Virus record (IMG/VR): IMGVR_UViG_3300010885_017644
Location: 1-38,524 of that record
Source of the DNA: a virus
Strand: one strand, 5' to 3'
DNA length: 38,524 nt
Shown: positions 7,852 through 16,172 of the stretch, in pieces
Layout of the letters: each line of letters opens with the position of its first letter
Numbering within the stretch: position 1 is the stretch's first letter
Position numbers and translations under genes: made by a program
Notes under the pieces: generated by a model
Database searches by the model: none
The model's input: the letters and a program-made list of their open reading frames with translations, nothing else
What the model was told of the DNA's origin: nothing

Positions 7852-9540
7852 TTAGTAACCGTAGTCGTCTTCGTCGTCTTCTGAATAGTTCTTGTTGTCC
7901 CAAGTGTATTCAAGATCGTCAGTATCGTGGTTGCGAGTAATACCGTATTCTCTTTCATATTCACGAGCGTTCTCTGAATAGAAATCCCATAGACCCATTG
8001 CATCGTCTTCATGATGAATCGAATCCATGTAATCTTTGTATTCTGCTCTAAGCATCCTCATGAATTCGGAGAGAGTTGTTGCCTTTGGATCGTCAACCAA
8101 TCCCAATTGCTTAAGGCGTCCAATATTGTTTTGACGATTCTCTTTTAACATCTGTGAAAGTCTTTCAACCTCTTTAAAGTCTCTAGCATCGAGTGCTTGA
8201 TCAATTAGATCTTGGATCTCAGTCTGACTAAGTTCTCTATCTTCCGGCTCTTCAGCTTGGAAGCTTGGGAAATCCTGATCTTCAGGTTCTTCAGCATACT
8301 GATCTTCAGCATACGGATCTTCGTAATTAGCAGAGTCAACTGAGTCTTGCCAATCCTGAAGTTCTTGTTTAATTATTTGAATCAGCTTACGAACTTTGAC
8401 TTGAGCCTTTGGCATAGCCTCTTCAGCCGCAGTGATTTCAGCCTCAGTGTATTGAGGCTCTCTTTCGCCTGGCGTTCTGTATAATGGAGCCGCTGTAAAT
8501 ATTAAATTCATTAGCTCAAGGAATTCTTTGTCAGGTATTAGATTTGCATCAATCATTTTACCCCAAACGTATTCACGACCATTTTCAATATCATCAACTT
8601 CCGAAAAAGACTGGATAAAATCTCTAAGATCTGCTGCGGTTAATTTAGCACGCTTTAGGTCTTGAACCTCGTCTTGTGCAGTATCAGTATTCATAAATAC
8701 TTTAGCAATAACTTCATCACTAAGATGTGCAAGACCTCGCTGATTAATTATTCCGTAAATTGCCTTGATTGCCTCGTGGAATAGCATTGCCTGGTCTAGA
8801 CCCAAAATGGTTAAAGTTGGAGAAGTTTGAACCTCCTCAGCGGAGTCTTCAGTCTCTTCAGACTCTTGCTCTTCTTCTTGCTCTTCCTTTGCTTTAATTG
8901 GTTTCCATTCAATCTTAGATATTCCGCTTAATCCATCGCCCATTTCAATCATGCGAGCGCCTACCTCTTCTGGGATTCTCCAGTCGCGAGCATTACAAAT
9001 ATCAGTAATCATAACCAATAGCTCAACCATCTTGTTGGCATTGGCTTCGCCGAATAGTTGAGTTAATCCATTTACGTTAGTATCGCCCATTAACATCTTC
9101 TTGGAATTAATGGCCTCGCCTTGCGCAATCATGTTCATGATCTTACGCTTGTAAATTGCATTCTTTGTATCTTCGTCTTCAATATCTTTAAACGATGGCA
9201 TCTCCGGTTTTTCATCAGATTTTTCCTGATCCATCTTTTGTTTCATTTCACGTTGGTCGGTCGGGATTCTGATGTCTAATTCGGTGCCTTCTAAAATTAG
9301 TCCGTATTTTTCCATGATAACTTCTCGAGTTAGATCCTCAATCTGTTTCTCTTTACCGCGTTGCATCATCTGTACTTGACCAACGGCTCTCATTAAAGAG
9401 CCCATGTCGCGACCGTATTTGGCCTCAACCTCTCTTGCGCTCTGTTCAGCACGTTGATTTAAGGAATTTAAGTATTCTGGCGAAATCGCGGGATTACCCT
9501 TGATATCCGCTTCGTTTAAGAATTGTTTAAAGCTCTTCAT
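7852..9540 (-). CDS. capsid-tagged acidic protein, unknown body
   Basis: 562 residues beginning MKSFKQFLNEADIKG. The amphipathic leader ending L-N-E followed by Ala matches a T4-type capsid-targeting sequence and the gp21 prohead protease site (L/I-x-E), so I infer a head internal or scaffold-core protein trimmed after Glu10. The body is very acidic and helical, with Glu-rich low-complexity patches (around 222-240) and an Asp/Glu/Tyr-rich C-terminus. No enzyme motif is seen. It overlaps the next upstream gene by 14 bases and is last in the four-gene tagged operon. Confidence 0.8.
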   Translation of the reverse strand: MKSFKQFLNEADIKGNPAISPEYLNSLNQRAEQSAREVEAKYGRDMGSLMRAVGQVQMMQRGKEKQIEDLTREVIMEKYGLILEGTELDIRIPTDQREMKQKMDQEKSDEKPEMPSFKDIEDEDTKNAIYKRKIMNMIAQGEAINSKKMLMGDTNVNGLTQLFGEANANKMVELLVMITDICNARDWRIPEEVGARMIEMGDGLSGISKIEWKPIKAKEEQEEEQESEETEDSAEEVQTSPTLTILGLDQAMLFHEAIKAIYGIINQRGLAHLSDEVIAKVFMNTDTAQDEVQDLKRAKLTAADLRDFIQSFSEVDDIENGREYVWGKMIDANLIPDKEFLELMNLIFTAAPLYRTPGEREPQYTEAEITAAEEAMPKAQVKVRKLIQIIKQELQDWQDSVDSANYEDPYAEDQYAEEPEDQDFPSFQAEEPEDRELSQTEIQDLIDQALDARDFKEVERLSQMLKENRQNNIGRLKQLGLVDDPKATTLSEFMRMLRAEYKDYMDSIHHEDDAMGLWDFYSENAREYEREYGITRNHDTDDLEYTWDNKNYSEDDEDDYGY

Positions 9541-11212
9541 TTGTTAGCATTTTAAGTCTTTTTATTACGTCGTCTGCTTCAGCCTTTGCTGGTTCAGGTT
9601 GTTTGAATGGTTGTTTGGTTGGGATTGGACTCGGTCTGCTTGGTGTAGAAGGACGAGTCGCTGGTTTGGTTGGAGCAGGTTTAGTAGTTGGCTTAACTGC
9701 AGGCTCTGCTGCCCAATACTCAACGATCTGATCAAAATCTTCTGGTTCAATTGACTCCATTACGGCATCAACGTCTCCTCGGTTTAGACCAAGTTCTCTG
9801 AGTACATCGTTTTCCTGCGCCAAGATATTTCTAACTTGCGGGAATACTAGACTTGGATCCTCCTTTGCAATCAAGTTTACCTCAGCGAAAATTGAAAGAG
9901 TTGAGTCGATAATTGCCTGAATATCTTGATCACTAGCCTCAGCTAAGAGCATCTTAACTAATTGAGCAGAGAATTTAGAGAGAACTCCTTGATCCTTGTA
10001 CATTTTCAAGACCTGATCTTGAGTTAAGTTTTCTTTAATACGAGTATCAACAATATGTAAAACAATATTTAAGGAATCTTGGTTTGCAGCTGGATCAACT
10101 AGATAACTCTGTTTAATAATATTAAATAGGAGCTCAACTGGTTTTGTTTTATCTAATTTAAGATCGTAAACTACTTTCTTAACCATCATTTCAGTTGCAA
10201 GCTCTTGCACAACATTTGACACCAAAGCTTGTGGATATCCCAATTGAGTAAGGTGCTCAGTTGGATCGCTTGATTTCATAATGTGTCTGTCGTTAATGTC
10301 ATGAGAGGTTCTAACTTTACCATTATAGTAAACAGTTGTTCCTGTCAAGAAGAGAGGATCGCTTGGATCTGTACCGAAATTAAAAATATTTAATTGAACT
10401 GCATCACTTGCATAACTTGAGAAAGAACCACGGTTAATACACCAGTTTGCAACTGCGCATAATTTCTTTTGTGCATTCTCTGTACGCATGCTCATTACCA
10501 AGTACTGTTCGTCTGAATAGATTACTCCAGCCTCAGGTTCAAGCTCTTCAAGCTCTTTAACCTTTTTGCTTAGGCCAAGGTTTGCGAATCCTTTAACGTA
10601 GTTTGCAGTGTATTCTAAAACTTGTTCAATTGTCCAAGATGACATTGCCTTGATCTTTGCAAAGAGTCGACCGATTGCGCTTTCACCAAGCTCTTTTAAT
10701 TGAATAGCTAGAGTAATTGCCTCCTTCTTTCTCTCTCCGTCTAGTGCACGATATTGATCTCTTAAAGTTCTTGGCAGAGATTCCATAAACCATTTCGCGT
10801 CTTTTGCTCGCTCCATTGTTCGAAGTTCGTCCATTAACTGTTCAAAACCTTGGATACCATTAACTGGTTCAAGGTTTGCCCATTGATCAATTGGAATCGT
10901 TAACTGCTGTATCAAGTGTTTTTTAGTCTTTACGATCTCCAATAATGAGGTTAGGTCTTGGATCGTTGCTCCATGATCGAAATGGAATTTGATAAATGGC
11001 ATTGCATATCCTGGATAAGCCTTAACTAGATTAAGTATTTGTAGATAAGCTGGCTCAGTTAAAGCCTTGTCTCTCTCCTCTGGAGTTAACGCATTTGGGT
11101 CTTTACGCAATCTTTTCGCGTATCTCTTTTGCATATAGATCTTGGCTGCAGAGATGTTCTCATTAAGAGAGTGTCCAGCCAACCAGTTACTAAATGATTC
11201 TACTATTCTCAT
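9527..11212 (-). CDS. capsid-tagged protein with WCI motif and Pro/Thr-rich linker
   Basis: 561 residues. The N-terminus MRIVESFSNWLAGHSLNEN carries a tag-like leader with L-N-E at 16-18. The body is helical to about residue 240, then has the segment AVANWCINRGSFSSYAS (253-269), which resembles a WC[IT]...SY motif I associate with uncharacterised phage proteins. A Pro/Thr/Lys-rich linker follows near 505-545. No catalytic residues can be assigned. It lies 2 bases after the stop of the preceding gene and overlaps the next one. It is probably a packaged head protein. Confidence 0.75.
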   Translation of the reverse strand: MRIVESFSNWLAGHSLNENISAAKIYMQKRYAKRLRKDPNALTPEERDKALTEPAYLQILNLVKAYPGYAMPFIKFHFDHGATIQDLTSLLEIVKTKKHLIQQLTIPIDQWANLEPVNGIQGFEQLMDELRTMERAKDAKWFMESLPRTLRDQYRALDGERKKEAITLAIQLKELGESAIGRLFAKIKAMSSWTIEQVLEYTANYVKGFANLGLSKKVKELEELEPEAGVIYSDEQYLVMSMRTENAQKKLCAVANWCINRGSFSSYASDAVQLNIFNFGTDPSDPLFLTGTTVYYNGKVRTSHDINDRHIMKSSDPTEHLTQLGYPQALVSNVVQELATEMMVKKVVYDLKLDKTKPVELLFNIIKQSYLVDPAANQDSLNIVLHIVDTRIKENLTQDQVLKMYKDQGVLSKFSAQLVKMLLAEASDQDIQAIIDSTLSIFAEVNLIAKEDPSLVFPQVRNILAQENDVLRELGLNRGDVDAVMESIEPEDFDQIVEYWAAEPAVKPTTKPAPTKPATRPSTPSRPSPIPTKQPFKQPEPAKAEADDVIKRLKMLTNEEL

Positions 11213-11214
11213 CT

Positions 11215-12093
11215 TTATTGTTGTAGCTTTTTTATGTGGTCATTAATTTGGTCAATGGCAGATTGAGTATCAAATTTTAATCGAGTGTCCATCTTTAAAT
11301 CAGCTGCTCTTAATTTTAAAGTATACGATTTAAGCATTAAATTAAGATACTCAAGCCTATTCATTCTATAAAGCGGCTGTGCTTGATTTGATAATTCCTT
11401 TGCCTGTATAAGTAGGTTGTCCGCTTCAGTACGAGTAGGTGCAGTCTTCTTCTTTACATTGTACTTCCATTCAGTCGGTTCAGGATAGAGAGTAGCATGT
11501 TCAAAGTCTATTTTTTCTGAAGCCCATAGCATTGCAGTATTAAAGAAATCTGCAGTTGAGGTCACTTCTCTAAACTTTTTGATCTCAATATTCATTGATC
11601 CTAATCCGCCTCTTCTACTCCATATACCGACATTAATTCCTTTAGGCGTCATACGTCTAATTACTTTAGGGCCAGGAAAGAATCCAATACCCCAACCGTC
11701 TTTGACACGATAGTTTGGGTCTAACGAAAATACTACAGTTCCATTCATCAACTGTCTTGGACTTGAAACCATGTGTAGACCTTTGGCGAAAAGAGCCTTT
11801 GCTCCATCAGAGCCAAGGCCAGCTAAAGTATTAATACCTGATAATTCACCAAGGTTTTTTAAGATTTCCAAATCTTCCTGTTCTTTATAATTAAGCTTGA
11901 GCCCTTTAACTAATCGCTGATATGCGCTAACGATCTTTTTAAATTCGTCTTTATAACCTGAATCGTCAATTAAGCCCAAGTCAACAAGTCGTTTAAGATT
12001 AATAGCTGTCTTGCCAAGACCGGTCGCTTGAGACTCAGCGTCTGTGATATCTCTATTCTCGGAAATGTATTGAGCAAATTTAAGTAGTTTCAT
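11215..12093 (-). CDS. capsid-tagged protein, unknown body
   Basis: 292 residues starting MKLLKFAQYISENRD. The I-S-E at 10-12 is a candidate prohead protease site. The middle part contains MTPKGINVGIWSRRGGLGS and many beta-type segments; the C-terminus is helical. I do not recognise the fold. It sits 2 bases from each neighbour in the tagged operon, so it is expressed with the nucleotidyltransferase and the two large tagged proteins. Confidence 0.75.
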   Translation of the reverse strand: MKLLKFAQYISENRDITDAESQATGLGKTAINLKRLVDLGLIDDSGYKDEFKKIVSAYQRLVKGLKLNYKEQEDLEILKNLGELSGINTLAGLGSDGAKALFAKGLHMVSSPRQLMNGTVVFSLDPNYRVKDGWGIGFFPGPKVIRRMTPKGINVGIWSRRGGLGSMNIEIKKFREVTSTADFFNTAMLWASEKIDFEHATLYPEPTEWKYNVKKKTAPTRTEADNLLIQAKELSNQAQPLYRMNRLEYLNLMLKSYTLKLRAADLKMDTRLKFDTQSAIDQINDHIKKLQQ

Positions 12094-12095
12094 AA

Positions 12096-12863
12096 TTAAA
12101 AATCTTCGCTTCCCATTTTTGTTTGCGGGTCAGAATAGATTGCGGAATAGGCATTTGAACCTGCGTCTATCAATCTTTCTAACCAACCTGTATTTCTGAG
12201 TCTCTTGAAAACAAGATTCTCTATTGAGAACTCGCCGTCTTTTGCAAGACCGTCTTTACGAGCTTTCATAATTTTTTCTTTTAAGACTTTGACACGATCG
12301 GCTAAGCCTCTAGCATCTTCAGAATCAGATCGCTTGATCATCTTCTCAATCTCTTCGATCTCAGTCATAAATGCTTCAGCTTTTCTAGATACATCTTGCG
12401 GATCAACGGTTGGCGGATTCCATTTAGGTTTTACAATCCATTCAGCTTTGAGTAGAGAATAGAGACCTGATGCAATGTGGGGTTCATTCACGTCCTGCGC
12501 ATAGAGCTCAACGTCATGTCTGCGAATCACGACTGGGTGTCGCAAGTTCCAAACGAAACGCTGACCGTCCAGCCCTTTCTTTACTAGCTCTGTGTCCTCG
12601 CTAATCTGCGAGAAGTCTAGTAGCACGTGAACGTCTAAGTCCGAGTTCTCGGTCCAAGTGTAGTTCGCAATTGAGCCAGTTAATTGAATATCGGAGATTG
12701 GAACTTCAATCTTAAGATCTGTGTAGAAATCGTCTGCAATCTGCAGAAGTTTCGTTCTAACCTCCGGATTAAACTCTTCACCGTTCCAAAATGCTGGATG
12801 CAAGCCCTTTTGATAGAACTCGCTCTCATTTATAAAATCTGTAAATTTGTTTAAATATCTCAT
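12096..12863 (-). CDS. capsid-tagged nucleotidyltransferase (Pol beta superfamily)
   Basis: 255 residues. The tag MRYLNKFTDFINES (I-N-E at 11-13) is followed by a nucleotidyltransferase core: G63-S64 in LTGSIANYTW and the metal-binding D75-L-D77 in NSDLDVHVLLDF, with a likely third acid in RRHDVELY (about 117-119). The family transfers NMP from NTP to RNA, proteins or small molecules; the target cannot be read. A tag plus an enzyme of this kind resembles the logic of T4 Alt, which is packaged and injected to modify host proteins; here that is inference. It is first in the tagged operon. Confidence 0.8.
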   Translation of the reverse strand: MRYLNKFTDFINESEFYQKGLHPAFWNGEEFNPEVRTKLLQIADDFYTDLKIEVPISDIQLTGSIANYTWTENSDLDVHVLLDFSQISEDTELVKKGLDGQRFVWNLRHPVVIRRHDVELYAQDVNEPHIASGLYSLLKAEWIVKPKWNPPTVDPQDVSRKAEAFMTEIEEIEKMIKRSDSEDARGLADRVKVLKEKIMKARKDGLAKDGEFSIENLVFKRLRNTGWLERLIDAGSNAYSAIYSDPQTKMGSEDF

Positions 12864-12868
12864 CAGGT

Positions 12869-12877
12869 TTATTTATT
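12869..12877 (-). promoter_or_regulatory. late-type box AATAAATAA very close to the start codon
   Basis: Minus-strand AATAAATAA lies only 5 bases before the ATG at 12863. If it is a late -10 box, the mRNA would be nearly leaderless. It may instead serve as an A-rich translation start region, common in Bacteroidota. Confidence 0.4.
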
Positions 12878-12887
12878 CCAGAAAATC

Positions 12888-13583
12888 TTAAATATTAAGA
12901 TACTTATTTTTGTACACAGTTCCTTCCAAGATTCCGTAATTGACTCTAAATTTTTGAAGCAAGTACGGAAGACTAAGTTGATCCTGTACAGACCAGATGC
13001 AATTATGATAAAACCAGTCCTTAAATAAGTTTAGATCAGGATTCTGCACGGCTCTATTTGAATAGACAAAGGCTCCACATTCAAATAGGGAATCGTCTAT
13101 AAATTTTGGGTCAGCTAGATATGAGGAGACTTGGCCTGCCATATCTTCTCCAGCATATCTGTCAATAATGTATTGTGAATCATTGTTTAGGCGATCGATC
13201 ACGTATTCAAGCTCTAGTTGGATTGACTCTCGAGCAGAGTGCCTAAAGAAACAGGCATCTTTATCTGAACAGGCTTCAACTAGAGACTCTGCTGCTTTTG
13301 GATTGTCAATTCTTAATTTTGAGTCTACCCAAATGTAATAGTCGTAACCTGGAAATTCGGCCCATTGTAGCATCTTTGGCATCTTTGCTCTAAGTCGTGG
13401 ATGCATTGCATTAAGCCGATCCGCTTGATTAACTGTCTTAACTTGATCAGTTGAGGTTAGTGTTGCCAAGTTATCCGAAATCCGGTTAACCGTTATGTCA
13501 AGAGCATTAGACTCCTGTTGAACAATGTTATCGGGCAATGAACTACCAAATGAAGCGCTAGTTATTAATACTCGAGGTCTCAT
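12888..13583 (-). CDS. glycosyltransferase-like protein (DUF616/TOD1-type)
   Basis: 231 residues. The features YDYYIWVDSKLRI (80-92), CFFRHSARESIQLE and SVQDQLSLPYLL fit the DUF616 group of glycosyltransferase-like proteins, with the Asp of WVD in the place of a metal/nucleotide-sugar DxD. It overlaps the upstream methyltransferase gene by 4 bases. With the GT2 and FkbM genes it forms a sugar-handling operon, perhaps decorating a virion protein or host glycan. Confidence 0.65.
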   Translation of the reverse strand: MRPRVLITSASFGSSLPDNIVQQESNALDITVNRISDNLATLTSTDQVKTVNQADRLNAMHPRLRAKMPKMLQWAEFPGYDYYIWVDSKLRIDNPKAAESLVEACSDKDACFFRHSARESIQLELEYVIDRLNNDSQYIIDRYAGEDMAGQVSSYLADPKFIDDSLFECGAFVYSNRAVQNPDLNLFKDWFYHNCIWSVQDQLSLPYLLQKFRVNYGILEGTVYKNKYLNI

Positions 13584-14137
13584 CTTAGTGCCATGTGCCA
13601 GCCGTATGGCCCGATATTTCTGATTGTAAAGCCGTTGCTGTTTATCAAATGGAACGATGCTTCAGTTAAAGACTTCCAGGCAGGATTCAGCCAATCATGG
13701 AAGCTTACAATTAGCTGATCAATCTTTGCAAAATCTTCAGTATCCATTGAGTGTAGTAACGGAAACTCGGCACCTTCAATATTCATTTTTAAGATTGAGA
13801 TCCTGTCTATTTCAAATTGCTTACAAAAACTCTTCCAGCTTAAAGAAGGAGTCCATTCTCCAGAGCTATCGCCGGTTGCAATGCTAGATGCGTCATTATC
13901 GAAATTCATTTTAACTTGGCCGTCAAAACTGCCAACTATTCCTTTAAATAGTTCAGCTCCTTCCGGCATAGTTTTTTCGAATGGATCTGCTCCGATTACT
14001 CTCTTTTTACCAATAAATGGTGCTGACCAATTCCAGTGAACGCAACCTAAATCAATGATGCAGCCATCGTGTTCAAAGGCCCTAGGGTCTATTCTTGAGT
14101 AATTTTCGCCAGGAATAGTTTGAATTAAATTGTCCAA
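13580..14137 (-). CDS. FkbM-like methyltransferase
   Basis: 185 residues. CIIDLGCVHWNWS (about 26-38) is the SAM-binding motif I and ILKMNIEGAEFPLLHSM is the FkbM-type K-x-N/D-IEGAE motif. The protein is shorter than stand-alone FkbM enzymes but both core motifs are present. It sits 4 bases after the GT2 gene and overlaps the next gene by 4 bases, consistent with methylating a sugar added by its neighbours. Confidence 0.75.
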   Translation of the reverse strand: MDNLIQTIPGENYSRIDPRAFEHDGCIIDLGCVHWNWSAPFIGKKRVIGADPFEKTMPEGAELFKGIVGSFDGQVKMNFDNDASSIATGDSSGEWTPSLSWKSFCKQFEIDRISILKMNIEGAEFPLLHSMDTEDFAKIDQLIVSFHDWLNPAWKSLTEASFHLINSNGFTIRNIGPYGWHMALR

Positions 14138-14141
14138 TTAG

Positions 14142-14894
14142 TTAGCTATTATTTTTAATAAACTCTCGCAATAGGAGAGAATAGTCTTTTTTCCAATTAG
14201 GTCTAAGTGTAACTTGACCGGTTGGAATTTGGCCAGCGGCTCTCAATGATTCAACATGGTCCGAGTGTCTTGTTATAACATTAGGTCTCTCGTCATTGTC
14301 TGTTCCCAGTCCGCTCATGTGATATCCTCGACCACCCCACATGTAGAACCAGCTAACTTCATTGTCGGCTGGGCTGGCTAATACAATATTACGGCTTGCG
14401 TTCTTGATTGCAATAACAAATGTCATATCATAACCTGCATTTTCAAGAGGATGGCCACCTAATTGTTCCCAAATTCTTTTGCTGTACACAATACCTGAGT
14501 TTCCAAGACCGGTGATTGCGCTAATATTTGGTTCGTTGAATAGGACTCCACGTTCCCAGTGTAATAGGTCAGAGCCTTCAGTAAAGAACTTGGCAATGTT
14601 TGTGAGATGGTTAGGCATAGCAACATCATCATCATCCCAAACAGCAATGATATCAGCTGAACACTTAGAGACTGCAAAGTTCTCCTTTTCGCCAATCGTT
14701 TCAAACGTTTGATCTAAATTGTAGATCTTCACATCGGGATGATCGTACTCTAATTTTTGTAGAGGATAGTCATTTACAATAATGAGTTCCTTTTTACCAG
14801 GATACTCTTGTTTAATAAATGATTCTATGCTCTCTTCTAATAAATTAACACGACCGTAAGTAATACACTTACACGAAATAAAAGGATACTCCAT
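14142..14894 (-). CDS. family 2 glycosyltransferase
   Basis: 250 residues. The GT-A fold is clear: CKCITYGRVNLLEESIESF at the N-terminus, KKELIIVNDYP, and the metal-binding run WDDDD at 86-90. ISAITGLGNSGIVYSKRIW and YDMTFVIAI continue the family pattern. It transfers a sugar from a nucleotide donor to an unknown acceptor. It is first in the three-gene operon and follows an exact TATAAATA box, so expression should be late. Confidence 0.88.
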   Translation of the reverse strand: MEYPFISCKCITYGRVNLLEESIESFIKQEYPGKKELIIVNDYPLQKLEYDHPDVKIYNLDQTFETIGEKENFAVSKCSADIIAVWDDDDVAMPNHLTNIAKFFTEGSDLLHWERGVLFNEPNISAITGLGNSGIVYSKRIWEQLGGHPLENAGYDMTFVIAIKNASRNIVLASPADNEVSWFYMWGGRGYHMSGLGTDNDERPNVITRHSDHVESLRAAGQIPTGQVTLRPNWKKDYSLLLREFIKNNS

Positions 14895-14913
14895 TAAGTT
14901 GATTTGTTTATTT

Positions 14914-14921
14914 TATTTATA
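14914..14921 (-). promoter_or_regulatory. T4-type late promoter TATAAATA (glycosylation operon)
   Basis: An exact minus-strand TATAAATA, 19 bases before the GT2 start at 14894. It overlaps the end of the upstream small gene. Confidence 0.65.
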
Positions 14922-15144
14922 GGGGCTCAACTACCTCACCATTAACTAGAAATCCCTTAACATCTGGAGTTGTCTCAAGAACTCGGTTAATGTAGGCTTG
15001 TGGATTCTTGATGTTTGTGTACACAATGTTTGAGCCATTCGCGGTGATCACCGTTACCTCCGATCCGCCTGGTGTCAGACTTAGTTGATTGACTCTGAAT
15101 TCTGGTTTTACTCGTATTTCGTTTAAGTTATTATGCTGTTCCAT
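14917..15144 (-). CDS. hypothetical protein, 75 aa
   Basis: A small soluble protein with beta-rich pattern (FRVNQLSLTPGGSEVTVIT, NIVYTNIKNPQAYINRV). No family recognised. Its start overlaps the end of the upstream membrane-protein gene by 14 bases, so the two are probably coupled. Confidence 0.65.
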   Translation of the reverse strand: MEQHNNLNEIRVKPEFRVNQLSLTPGGSEVTVITANGSNIVYTNIKNPQAYINRVLETTPDVKGFLVNGEVVEPL

Positions 15145-15325
15145 TTGGTGGTCGGTTATTTAGTAGGTATGAAATAATAAAGACGGTTAGCATAATTGGC
15201 CATAGCACAACCAAGATTACTCGAGCCAATACATCGGTATCTGCAAGAGATTTAACTGGGGCTTGGTTATCAAGCCATTCAAAAAGGGCTCCCCATAGGA
15301 GCCCTATTATAAAGTATATAAGCAT
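15131..15325 (-). CDS. small two-pass membrane protein
   Basis: 64 residues with two hydrophobic segments (LIYFIIGLLWGALF and VILVVLWPIMLTVFIISYLL). Function unknown. Codons 8-14 of the gene form a strong terminator-like hairpin with a T tract (15286-15304), so it can be transcribed only by read-through of the terminator of the preceding gene or when the hairpin is disrupted. The only other in-frame ATG is too far in to give a membrane protein. Confidence 0.65.
   Translation of the reverse strand: MLIYFIIGLLWGALFEWLDNQAPVKSLADTDVLARVILVVLWPIMLTVFIISYLLNNRPPNGTA
15286..15304 (-). terminator. intrinsic terminator overlapping a coding start
   Basis: A perfect 7-bp stem GGGCTCC / GGAGCCC with a 5-base loop; on the minus strand it is followed by CTTTTTG-like T tract. 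It lies 30 bases past the stop of the 15334-15924 gene and inside the first codons of the 64-residue membrane protein. Confidence 0.7.
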
Positions 15326-15333
15326 GTAATTTA

Positions 15334-15924
15334 TTATGGTGCGTAAAGAATTGTTGGATTGTCCTTATGAACATCAACGTACGCGCATTCTGATTTGAAT
15401 TTCTGTAAGTTGAATGGAGACGTTATAAGATGCTTACCGTTTGGTGTTGGGATCTCCGCATATATCATTCCACCCATATCGTTTTGTTCCCATAAGTCTA
15501 GGATAATTGACTTAATGAACTGTTCGTCATTGTCAGTAGTTCCATCTAAATCGATTAACCATTTCTTTTCTGGATCAGAATGAAATTCTCCGCAAACTGA
15601 TGGGTAGATATTACGAGCAGCTTTAGTATCGCCGCTAATCAGCAAGTCAGTTAATCGCTTCATCATCATTAACGCGATCTTATCAGTATGCCTAACGTTC
15701 AGACGAATGTAGGCTCTAGCATTATAGGCTTCGCAATCCTTGATGATACATTCTTCAAGTCGAGCCAAATCGTTTTGAGAGTACAGATAATAATCACGAA
15801 TGACTTTCATATCCACTTCCATATCAGGATTGTCTTTACGACGCTGATATATCTGAATAAAATAGAAGTTGCCAGGTTCATTGAACCTTAAAAACTCCTG
15901 TATTTGTTGAAAGTTATTTGTCAT
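15334..15924 (-). CDS. hypothetical protein, possible primase-like (AEP) fold
   Basis: 196 residues. The combination WLIDLDGT (D-x-D) and later EIPTPNGKHLITSPFNL (His-containing strand) loosely recalls the catalytic core of archaeo-eukaryotic primases and their relatives, but the match is short and I hold it weakly. The protein is soluble and has no tag. A TATAAT-like box lies 16 bases upstream and a terminator follows, so it may be a single-gene unit. Confidence 0.7.
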   Translation of the reverse strand: MTNNFQQIQEFLRFNEPGNFYFIQIYQRRKDNPDMEVDMKVIRDYYLYSQNDLARLEECIIKDCEAYNARAYIRLNVRHTDKIALMMMKRLTDLLISGDTKAARNIYPSVCGEFHSDPEKKWLIDLDGTTDNDEQFIKSIILDLWEQNDMGGMIYAEIPTPNGKHLITSPFNLQKFKSECAYVDVHKDNPTILYAP

Positions 15925-15940
15925 GATCTATTTTTATTAT

Positions 15941-15946
15941 ATTATA
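15941..15946 (-). promoter_or_regulatory. -10-like box (GTATAATA class)
   Basis: Minus-strand AGAGTATAATATAAT, 16 bases upstream of the start at 15924. It belongs to the same recurring box class as at 706 and 16909. Confidence 0.45.
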
Positions 15947-15967
15947 CTCTCTTCTGCTTGAATTTGG

Positions 15968-16171
15968 TTATCCAAATTTTGCAATGCTTTTGTACTTCTT
16001 CTTGATATCTTCAATCTCTCGCATTGCCTCGTTAAACTTGCCCTTGATCTCATCGTTCACTGTGAAGTCTAATATGGTTTGACAGCTTGGGCAAACTGAA
16101 ACCGGGTGTTTCATTATGAATTGCAGGTCTATGCCTAATGGGGTTCTACATGCTGGACAAGGTAATGGCAT
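15968..16171 (-). CDS. small zinc-ribbon protein
   Basis: 67 residues. CPAC (5-8) and CPSC (27-30) form a four-Cys zinc knuckle pair, followed by a Lys-rich helix (IEDIKKKYKSIAKFG). It probably binds nucleic acid or a protein partner. It starts 1 base after the stop of the upstream gene and is likely co-expressed with the DUF2589-like protein. Confidence 0.75.
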   Translation of the reverse strand: MPLPCPACRTPLGIDLQFIMKHPVSVCPSCQTILDFTVNDEIKGKFNEAMREIEDIKKKYKSIAKFG

Positions 16172-16172
16172 G

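Noticed and set aside
7751-7903. Longer start for the topoisomerase large subunit
   Set aside because: The extension overlaps the end of the upstream tagged gene and crosses a likely promoter and leader hairpin; the conserved family sequence begins at the ATG at 7750.
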